NCBI GenBank assembly: GCA_023229615.1
Contig: JALNYX010000015.1
Span: 1 to 19,551 of the forward strand
Direction: 5' to 3'
Source of the DNA: Candidatus Moraniibacteriota bacterium
GTDB taxonomy: Bacteria; Patescibacteriota; Minisyncoccia; Moranbacterales; UBA9337
DNA: 19,551 nucleotides
A program made the position numbers and the translations under genes. A model generated the notes under the pieces. The model saw only the letters and a program-made list of their open reading frames with translations, did no database searches and was not told where the DNA came from. Shown here in pieces: positions 14,275 through 19,551 of the stretch (position 1 is its first letter; every line of letters starts with the position of its first letter).

Positions 14275-14904
14275 ATGCTGTATTTTTTGGATTTATTGGG
14301 GACATTTGCATTTGCAGTGACGGGGGCGTATAAGGCTAAGGGTGCGCGATTGCATATTTTTGGCGTGATTTTTTTGGGAATTATTACGGCGGTCGGCGGG
14401 GGAACTTTTCGTGATGTGGCAATCGGCAGGACTCCGCTTTTTTATTTCAAAGATCCGAATTATCTATTGGTGGCGATTTTGGCGGGAGTTGTGATTTATG
14501 CGGCACCGTCATTTTTTGAGAAAAAATATTCCTTTTTTCGTTTTATTGATTCGGTCGGGTTGGCGGCGTTTGTGATTATTGGAGTTTCAATTTCCAATTC
14601 TTTTTTGTTCGGAGGTAATCATTTTTCTTTGAATTCGCTTTTGGTTTCGGTTTTTTTGGGAATGCTCACTGGATTTGGCGGGGGTTTGATTCGCGATGCG
14701 ATTATGGGAGGCGTTCCACTTTCGCTCACACACGGATCGAATTATGTTTTTTCGGCATTTTGGGGCGCGCTGTCTTTTTATCTTTTGAAAAATATCAATA
14801 CGGGTCTGGCGATCGCAGTTTCTTTTGCGATAACTTTGATTTTGCGGGAAGTGGTTTCGAAATACGGAATATATAATCGACTGATAAAAAATAAAAATGA
14901 ATAA
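14275..14904 (+). CDS. TRIC-type cation channel family protein (UPF0126, YicG-like)
   Basis: A 209-residue seven-helix membrane protein built from two repeats of three helices plus a seventh. The opening FLDLLGTFAFAVTGAYKAK is typical. Each repeat carries the family's glycine-rich bend and charged pair: AVGGGTFRDVAIGRTPLF (39-56) and GFGGGLIRDAIMGGVPLS (133-150). Prokaryotic TRIC homologues form trimeric monovalent cation channels, each protomer with its own pore. The two repeats are both intact, so the protein should be functional. Its last eight bases overlap the start of the GH1 gene. Bacterial members are sometimes suggested to carry amino acids such as glycine, and neither role can be confirmed here. 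Confidence 0.92.
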   Translation: MLYFLDLLGTFAFAVTGAYKAKGARLHIFGVIFLGIITAVGGGTFRDVAIGRTPLFYFKDPNYLLVAILAGVVIYAAPSFFEKKYSFFRFIDSVGLAAFVIIGVSISNSFLFGGNHFSLNSLLVSVFLGMLTGFGGGLIRDAIMGGVPLSLTHGSNYVFSAFWGALSFYLLKNINTGLAIAVSFAITLILREVVSKYGIYNRLIKNKNE

Positions 14905-16177
14905 AAAAATGTACGCCCAAAGCGAAAATAAAAAACTGAAATTTCCAAAAGGTTTTTTGTGGGGGGCTTCTACTTCGGCGCACCAAGTGGAAGGCGGCTT
15001 GAATAATAATTGGACCGAGTGGGAGAAGGAAAATGCTGGAAGATTGGCAAAAGAAGCTGGGAAAAAATGGAAAAAATGGCAACAAGAAAAATTTCCAGAA
15101 ATGTTTGAAAAAGAAAATTATATTTCCGGTCGTGCTTGCGACCATTACAATCGGTACGAAGAAGATTTTGATATTGCCAAAGAGCTGGGACATAATGCGC
15201 ATCGTTTTTCTATTGAATGGTCAAGAATCGAACCGGAAGAAGGAAAATTTGATGAAAAAGAAATTGAGCATTATCGAAAAGTCATTCTTGCTCTAAAAGA
15301 ACGAGGGATGGAGCCTTTTGTGACACTTTGGCATTGGACGGAGCCGGTTTGGTTCAACGAAAAAGGAGGATGGACGAATAAAAAATCCCAGGAATATTTT
15401 TTGAGATTTGTTGAAAAAATTGTTAATTCCTTGAAAAGTAACGTTAGATTTTGGATTGTAGTTAATGAGCCAAATGTTGGATTGGGATTTGGTTATTTCA
15501 AGGGTTCCCAGCCTCCTGCAAAAAAAGGTTTATTTAATTTTTTGCGAGCTTATTTTAATTTATTTTCCGTATACAAAAAATCTTACAAAATAATTCATAG
15601 TATAAGCAGTAATGCAAATGTTGGTTTTGCACATAGTTTTGCTCCGTATGAATCTGATATTATTTGGCCTGTAGGAAAGTTAATTGTTTTAATGGGTGAA
15701 TATTTTAGCAAGTATTTTGTCAAAAAAAATAAAGGATATTTTGATTTTGTTGGCTGCAATTATTATTTGCGGCACAGGGTTTCTTTAAAAAAGAACGAGC
15801 TATCCGTTGGCGATATTAATGATCTTAATTGGGAAATTTATCCAAAGGGAATTTATGATACTTTAATGAAAATTAAAAAATATAATCTTCCGGTCTATAT
15901 AACCGAAAATGGATTAGCTGATGCTGATGATTCTAGGAGGAAAAAATTTATAGTTGAACATTTAAAATATGTGCATAAAGCAATTTCTGAAGATGTCGAT
16001 GTGTGCGGTTATTTACATTGGTCACTTTTGGACAATTATGAATTTCCGGATGTGCGTGGTTTTTGGCCGCGATTCGGTTTAGTAGAAGTGGATTACAAGA
16101 CGTTGGAACGCAAAATCCGCTCCAGCGCATTAGAATACGCCAAGATTTGCAAAAACAATGAAATTGAAGTGGACTAA
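14897..16177 (+). CDS. Glycoside hydrolase family 1 beta-glycosidase
   Basis: A 426-residue cytoplasmic GH1 retaining beta-glycosidase that releases a terminal beta-linked sugar (glucose, galactose or 6-phospho-sugar). The N-terminal signature FPKGFLWGASTSAHQVEGG (16-34) includes the sugar-binding Q30. The acid/base glutamate is E191 in VVNEPN and the nucleophile is E337 in VYITENGL. H146 and W375 (HWSLLDNYEF) line the sugar subsite. The usual HWD.P reads HWTEP. A lysine-rich insertion lies at about 45-75. There is no signal peptide. Two starts are possible: 14897, overlapping the TRIC gene, or 14909 (residue 5). GH1 in a small genome suggests use of imported disaccharides. The sugar specificity, including phosphorylated versus free, is not readable by eye. 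Confidence 0.95.
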   Translation: MNKKMYAQSENKKLKFPKGFLWGASTSAHQVEGGLNNNWTEWEKENAGRLAKEAGKKWKKWQQEKFPEMFEKENYISGRACDHYNRYEEDFDIAKELGHNAHRFSIEWSRIEPEEGKFDEKEIEHYRKVILALKERGMEPFVTLWHWTEPVWFNEKGGWTNKKSQEYFLRFVEKIVNSLKSNVRFWIVVNEPNVGLGFGYFKGSQPPAKKGLFNFLRAYFNLFSVYKKSYKIIHSISSNANVGFAHSFAPYESDIIWPVGKLIVLMGEYFSKYFVKKNKGYFDFVGCNYYLRHRVSLKKNELSVGDINDLNWEIYPKGIYDTLMKIKKYNLPVYITENGLADADDSRRKKFIVEHLKYVHKAISEDVDVCGYLHWSLLDNYEFPDVRGFWPRFGLVEVDYKTLERKIRSSALEYAKICKNNEIEVD

Positions 16178-16185
16178 TCTTTTAA

Positions 16186-16842
16186 ATGAAAGTATTTATG
16201 AAAAATTTGTATCTTAAATTTGTAAAGATAAATAGAATAATTCGATTCTTAATTATTTCTGATTTGTTTATTGTTGGAGGATTCGCTTTAATTGCTCCCA
16301 TTTTTGCTATTTACATAACCGGATCCATTGAAGGAGCGGATTTGAGAGTTTTAGGAATAGCCGAGGCGATATATCTTTTTACCAGAAGTTTTTTTCAGAT
16401 TCCGGCAGCTTCATTGATTGATAAGATACAAGGAGATAAGGACAATTTTTGGGCAATTATTGTCGGTGTTTCGTTGTATGCCGTAGTTTCTCTTTCATAT
16501 TTAATAGTGTCTAGTCCTTTGCAGTTATATTTAGTTCAGTTTTTGTATGGGTTGGGAGCGGCGATAGCTGTTCCGGCTTGGATGTCGGTTTTTATGAAAA
16601 ATGTCGACAGCCAGCACGAAGGATTGGAGTGGGGGGTATATGATACTTCTGTGGGATTAGGAAGTGCCGCCGCCGCTTTTTTTGGCGGGGTGATTTCTGA
16701 TAAATTTGGTTTTGCTCCTGTTTTTATTTCTATTGCAGTTTTGTCCGTTCTGGGAATAATAATGTTGTTTTTTGTCAAAAATCAAATTTGTTTTAAAGAT
16801 GTATGTCCAAATAAAGAAAGTAAAGATGATGGGTTGCAATAG
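16186..16842 (+). CDS. Half-size MFS transporter-like protein (six membrane helices)
   Basis: A 218-residue membrane protein matching one half of a major facilitator superfamily transporter. Six helices lie at about 19-46, 53-79, 87-110, 112-137, 151-175 and 176-198. The first two are joined by a short loop and the second and third by a charged cytoplasmic loop DKIQGDKDN, in the place of MFS motif A (G...D..GRR) and much decayed. The helix 4 segment QFLYGLGAAIAVPAWMSVFM and the helix 5 GGVISDKFGF are MFS-like. The tail is charged and ends cleanly. The next gene's promoter overlaps its end, so no second half remains downstream. It follows GH1 by 8 bases, which hints at sugar movement. It may act as a homodimer. 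Confidence 0.75.
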   Translation: MKVFMKNLYLKFVKINRIIRFLIISDLFIVGGFALIAPIFAIYITGSIEGADLRVLGIAEAIYLFTRSFFQIPAASLIDKIQGDKDNFWAIIVGVSLYAVVSLSYLIVSSPLQLYLVQFLYGLGAAIAVPAWMSVFMKNVDSQHEGLEWGVYDTSVGLGSAAAAFFGGVISDKFGFAPVFISIAVLSVLGIIMLFFVKNQICFKDVCPNKESKDDGLQ

Positions 16843-16862
16843 TTTTTATTTGTGGCTATAAT
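16834..16862 (+). promoter_or_regulatory. rplI: Promoter of rplI
   Basis: TTGCAA (16834-16839) and a perfect TATAAT (16857-16862) have exactly 17 bases between them. The -35 lies inside the last codons of the half-MFS gene. The -10 ends 10 bases before the rplI ATG, so the transcript would have almost no leader. Confidence 0.8.
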
Positions 16863-16872
16863 ATCTTAAAAT

Positions 16873-17313
16873 ATGAAGATTATATTATTAAAGGATGTGA
16901 AAAATTTGGGACGCGCTGGGGAAGTCAAAGAGGTGGCTGAAGGATATGCGCGCAATTTTTTGTTTGCGCGAAAATTGGCAGAGGCGGCAACTGAAGGTGT
17001 GATACAGAACATTAGTCAGGTCAAATTAAAACAAGAAGAAAGAAAAAAAGCAGAACAGAAAAAGATTCAAGAAACTGCCAACGAGCTGAAAGGCAAACGG
17101 ATTATTATTCGGTCCAAGGGTAGCGGAGAAAAACTTTTTGGTTCTGTGAGTGGCAAAGAGGTTGCTTTGGCGTTAAAAAATGAAGGATTTGAAATTGATC
17201 AAAAAGGTGTTATACTGGACAAGGTGATAAAAGAAGTCGGAGAGCATAAGGTGAAAATTAATCTGGGCGGAGGGGTATATCGTGAGATTTTAGTGGAGGT
17301 TATAAGCGTTTGA
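16873..17313 (+). CDS. rplI: Ribosomal protein bL9
   Basis: A 146-residue bL9 of normal length. The N-terminal domain (1-50) binds 23S rRNA and carries the signature [20 protein letters not shown] then [14 protein letters not shown] long connecting helix (about 41-75, rich in K, E and Q) joins it to the C-terminal domain (about 80-146; [15 protein letters not shown], then [16 protein letters not shown]). All parts are intact. The gene has its own strong promoter, and the downstream gene pyrG follows after 77 bases containing two hairpins. bL9 is reported as absent from several CPR lineages, so its presence narrows the likely group, though this rests on general knowledge rather than on a comparison made here. 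Confidence 0.97.
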   Translation: MKIILLKDVKNLGRAGEVKEVAEGYARNFLFARKLAEAATEGVIQNISQVKLKQEERKKAEQKKIQETANELKGKRIIIRSKGSGEKLFGSVSGKEVALALKNEGFEIDQKGVILDKVIKEVGEHKVKINLGGGVYREILVEVISV

Positions 17314-17317
17314 AAGC

Positions 17318-17340
17318 AAGGAATAATCCTTTTGATTTTT
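17318..17340 (+). terminator. rplI: Weak terminator after rplI
   Basis: AAGGA (17318-17322) pairs with TCCTT (17327-17331) around a four-base loop and is followed by TTGATTTTT. The stem is short, so read-through into pyrG is likely. Confidence 0.45.
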
Positions 17341-17362
17341 GTGGAATTTTAATAATTTTTTA

Positions 17363-17390
17363 AGTCGCAGGGGGTGCGGCTCTTTATTTT
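17363..17390 (+). promoter_or_regulatory. pyrG: pyrG leader hairpin with G5 loop
   Basis: AGTCGCA (17363-17369) pairs with TGCGGCT (17375-17381) with one G-T pair around a loop of five G residues, followed by CTTTATTTT and then the pyrG ATG. It could end leftover rplI transcription or control pyrG. Its GC content stands out in the AT-rich surroundings. Confidence 0.55.
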
Positions 17391-19025
17391 ATGAAAAAAA
17401 GAAAATATATTTTTGTGATTGGTGGGGTGATGAGCGGAGTAGGAAAGGGAATTACCACTTCTTCGATCGGGGCTATCCTGAAAGCGCGCGGGTATAATGT
17501 GACAGCTATGAAAATTGATCCGTATTTGAATGTGGATGCCGGGACAATGAATCCAACCGAGCATGGAGAAACATTTGTTCTTGATAGTGGAATGGAATGC
17601 GATCAGGATATGGGAAATTATGAAAGATTTTTGGGGATTGACGCGCTTCCGTCGGTGAATTATATGACTTCTGGAATGGTGTATCAATCAGTAATTAACA
17701 AAGAGCGAAATTTGGAATATGGTGGAAGTTGCGTGGAGGCAGTTCCGCACATCCCGCTGGAGATTATCGGAAGAATCGAAAAGGCTGCCAATAAGGCTGA
17801 TGCTGACATTACATTGATTGAAATTGGGGGCACGGTCGGTGAATATCAGAACATTCTTTTTATTGAGGCGGCCAGAATGATGCACCTTAAAAATCCTGAT
17901 GATGTGATGTTTGTTTTGGTGAGTTATTTGCCGATTCCATCCAAGGTTGGAGAAATGAAAACCAAGCCTACTCAATATGCAGTGCGCACCTTGAATTCAT
18001 ACGGAGTTCAACCGGATGCGATTGTTGCCAGGAGTGAAACTTTTTTGGATAAGAAAAGAAAAGAAAAAATTGCTGTTTCTTGTAATATTCCCGAACGTTA
18101 TGTTATTTCTGCTCCGGATATTGATTCTATTTATGAAGTTCTGATTAATTTTGAGCGAGATGATTTGAGTCGATTAATTTTGAAAAAATTAGGTCTTAAA
18201 TTGAGAAAAAGCGATTTGAAGCAGTGGTATAATTTGGTGGATAATATTAAAAAATCCAAAAAACCGATGCGAATCGGATTAGTGGGAAAATATTTTGGAA
18301 CCGGAGATTTTGTTCTTAGTGATGCATATCTTAGTGTTATTGAAGCGGTAAAGCATGCTTGTTATGCAAATAAAGTGAAACCGCAATTGGATTGGATCAA
18401 TAGCGAACAATTTGAAAAAGAACCGGAAAAAATTGAGCAACTCAGGCAATGCGATGGCGTGATTGTTCCGGGAGGATTTGGAAGTCGGGGTATTGAAGGA
18501 AAAATCAAGGCAATTGAATTTTGCCGGGAAAATAAAATTCCATTTTTTGGACTTTGTTATGGAATGCAATTGGCAGTAGTTGAATTTGCCCGCCACAAGC
18601 TGGGACTTTCTGATGCGCACACCACCGAAATTGATCGCGGGACAAAAAATCCGGTTATTGATATTATGCCTGAGCAGAAGAAGAATCTGGAAGACAAGAA
18701 TTATGGAGCGACGATGCGTTTGGGCGGTTATCCGGCGGTTCTCAAAAAGGGAACTATCGCGCAGAAGGCTTATGGAAAAAGCAAGATTTCTGAAAGGCAT
18801 CGACATCGCTGGGAGGTTAATCCGAAATATGTCGATCAGCTTGAAAAAGGAGGAATGATATTCTCCGGAAAATCTCCCGATGGAAAGTTAATGGAAATTG
18901 TGGAACTTCCAAAATCCGAGCACCCATTCTTTCTGGCAACGCAATTTCACCCAGAACTTCAATCAAGTCCACTTAACTCGCATCCCTTGTTTTTGGAGTT
19001 TATTAAAGCGGCAATAAAAAAATAA
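17391..19025 (+). CDS. pyrG: CTP synthase
   Basis: A 544-residue CTP synthase, which converts UTP to CTP using glutamine and ATP and is the last step of pyrimidine nucleotide synthesis. The N-terminal synthetase domain starts at FVIGGVMSGVGKGITTSSIG with the P-loop-like ATP site, followed by DPYLNVDAGTMNP (magnesium and nucleotide site). The C-terminal glutamine amidotransferase domain (from about 285) has VPGGFGSRG, the nucleophile C389 in GLCYGMQ, and the histidine-glutamate pair in FHPELQSSP near the end. The usual GICLGMQ has Y in place of L. Length and all catalytic residues are normal. It sits directly after a G-loop hairpin and is convergent with rpmA. Confidence 0.98.
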   Translation: MKKRKYIFVIGGVMSGVGKGITTSSIGAILKARGYNVTAMKIDPYLNVDAGTMNPTEHGETFVLDSGMECDQDMGNYERFLGIDALPSVNYMTSGMVYQSVINKERNLEYGGSCVEAVPHIPLEIIGRIEKAANKADADITLIEIGGTVGEYQNILFIEAARMMHLKNPDDVMFVLVSYLPIPSKVGEMKTKPTQYAVRTLNSYGVQPDAIVARSETFLDKKRKEKIAVSCNIPERYVISAPDIDSIYEVLINFERDDLSRLILKKLGLKLRKSDLKQWYNLVDNIKKSKKPMRIGLVGKYFGTGDFVLSDAYLSVIEAVKHACYANKVKPQLDWINSEQFEKEPEKIEQLRQCDGVIVPGGFGSRGIEGKIKAIEFCRENKIPFFGLCYGMQLAVVEFARHKLGLSDAHTTEIDRGTKNPVIDIMPEQKKNLEDKNYGATMRLGGYPAVLKKGTIAQKAYGKSKISERHRHRWEVNPKYVDQLEKGGMIFSGKSPDGKLMEIVELPKSEHPFFLATQFHPELQSSPLNSHPLFLEFIKAAIKK

Positions 19026-19038
19026 CAGTTTTCGTATG

Positions 19039-19080
19039 CTTTTCCGAAAAATTTATTATTTTTTGGAAAGTTGATTTTTT
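19039..19080 (+). terminator. pyrG: Terminator after pyrG
   Basis: A stem of about 13 pairs (19039-19052 with 19058-19070, one bulged T, one G-T pair) closes a five-base loop and leads into TTGATTTTTTG. Confidence 0.6.
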
Positions 19081-19101
19081 GTTCAAATATATTGTAAAGA
19101 T

Positions 19102-19135
19102 AAAAAAATACCAGCGAGTAGCTGGCATTTTTTTT
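19102..19135. terminator. Bidirectional terminator between pyrG and rpmA
   Basis: The stem 19102-19115 with 19121-19134 has one A-C mismatch, a CCAGC/GCTGG core and a GAGTA loop, with A residues on the left arm and T residues on the right. It therefore works as a terminator on both strands. It sits 19 bases beyond the rpmA stop and also backs up the pyrG terminator. Confidence 0.85.
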
Positions 19136-19153
19136 ATCAAACTTTTGTAAAGA

Positions 19154-19447
19154 TTATTTTTTTGTTGTTTTTTCTTCTATTACATGAACGAAGCGTCTTT
19201 TTTCTAATTTTCCGGTAAAACTCATCATTTTCTTTTTGGTGAATTCTATGATTCCGTCTTTGAGGGAGAATAATGTATCATCTTCCGATCTCTTCACATT
19301 TTTTCCAGGATGAAACTTGGTTCCTCTTTGACGAATAATAATGTTGCCAGCTTTCACTTTTTGACTTCCGAAAAGTTTTACTCCTAGGCGCTTGGAAATT
19401 GAATCGCGTCCCAGTTGGGTAGATCCACCAGCTTTACGATGTGCCAT
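19154..19447 (-). CDS. rpmA: Ribosomal protein bL27
   Basis: A 97-residue bL27, the large-subunit protein whose N-terminus reaches toward the peptidyl-transferase centre. It begins [20 protein letters not shown] and continues [20 protein letters not shown] and [20 protein letters not shown], a full match to the family. There is no N-terminal pre-sequence of the Firmicutes type that needs cleavage. The C-terminus is about ten residues longer than usual and lysine-rich. It is the only - strand gene in the window and has its own promoter. The customary partner rplU is not immediately upstream within the 104 bases that can be seen. Confidence 0.97.
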   Translation of the reverse strand: MAHRKAGGSTQLGRDSISKRLGVKLFGSQKVKAGNIIIRQRGTKFHPGKNVKRSEDDTLFSLKDGIIEFTKKKMMSFTGKLEKRRFVHVIEEKTTKK

Positions 19448-19462
19448 ATTTTTAGGTGTTAT

Positions 19463-19480
19463 GTATTAAGTATTACGTAT
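19463..19480. repeat. Short tandem heptamer repeat in the rpmA leader
   Basis: GTATTAA (19463-19469), GTATTAC (19470-19476) and GTAT (19477-19480) form about two and a half tandem units. On the - strand it falls in the leader of rpmA. No function is evident. Confidence 0.5.
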
Positions 19481-19509
19481 CTGGTATAATAAGATCAGGT
19501 ACGGAATTT

Positions 19510-19537
19510 AGTATAACAAAATAGGGAAATATGTCAA
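19510..19537 (-). promoter_or_regulatory. rpmA: Promoter of rpmA
   Basis: Read on the - strand, TTGACA (19537-19532) is followed by 16 bases and TATACT (19515-19510), the latter preceded by TGT as an extended -10. The -35 is a perfect consensus. The predicted start near 19503 gives a leader of about 56 bases. Confidence 0.8.
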
Positions 19538-19551
19538 TGACTTCGGAGAAA

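Noticed and set aside
16186..16872. Frameshifted full-length MFS gene
   Set aside because: After the stop at 16840-16842 only 30 bases precede rplI, with a consensus promoter; no second-half remnant exists in any frame.
1..19551. tRNA, rRNA, CRISPR array or prophage genes
   Set aside because: No cloverleaf with a TTC loop, no rRNA-like stretch, no regularly spaced repeats, and no integrase, capsid or transposase was seen.
1..19551. Recoded TGA (as in Gracilibacteria/Absconditabacteria)
   Set aside because: All full-length housekeeping genes read through without internal TGA, tryptophans use TGG, and several genes end in TGA.

Overview
The window is AT-rich bacterial chromosome, densely packed and almost entirely on the + strand. 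It has short leaders with almost no Shine-Dalgarno sequences, and it uses the standard bacterial code (TGA is a stop). Small single-copy housekeeping genes (greA, lysS, serS, rplI, pyrG, rpmA) are mixed with short proteins of families common in reduced genomes: a TrpR/YerC-like regulator, DUF1003, a six-helix half-MFS protein and several small nucleotide enzymes. This looks most like a member of the Candidate Phyla Radiation (Patescibacteria), probably the Parcubacteria side, since a bL9 gene is present and that gene is reported missing from some other CPR lineages. The assignment is an inference from gene style, not from a marker tree.

Layout. (1) 1-158 holds a long imperfect hairpin. (2) 159-3165 is a three-gene MacAB/YknXYZ-type export operon (adaptor, ATPase, permease), followed by a 259-base hairpin-rich gap with a terminator. 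(3) 3425-3938 is greA with its own strong terminator, and 3941-5464 is lysS with its own promoter. (4) 5513-9400 is a tight run of six genes: two small P-loop kinases, a HAD-like protein whose nucleophile motif sits at the C-terminus, a Nudix hydrolase, an aminoglycoside-phosphotransferase-fold protein with an altered catalytic loop, and an unrecognised 123-residue protein. (5) 9541-9951 is a TrpR-like regulator flanked on both sides by the same 28-base palindromic element. (6) 10064-12110 is a nucleotide-sanitation operon: Maf, a nucleoside deoxyribosyltransferase-like protein, RdgB/HAM1 and a cytidylyltransferase. (7) 12183-13499 is serS with promoter and terminator. (8) 13625-16842 is a membrane/sugar group: DUF1003, TRIC-type channel, GH1 beta-glycosidase and half-MFS. 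(9) 16873-19025 is rplI then pyrG. (10) rpmA lies on the - strand, convergent with pyrG across a bidirectional terminator.

The most distinctive part is 5.5-12.1 kb. About ten consecutive genes encode enzymes that add, remove or exchange phosphate or nucleotidyl groups on small molecules, with one TrpR-like repressor candidate in the middle. Its presumed operator appears once before its own gene and once before maf. The simplest reading is a regulated salvage and house-cleaning island that removes faulty nucleotides and recycles or activates scavenged nucleosides in a cell with little biosynthesis. The substrates of the first six genes cannot be read from the sequence.
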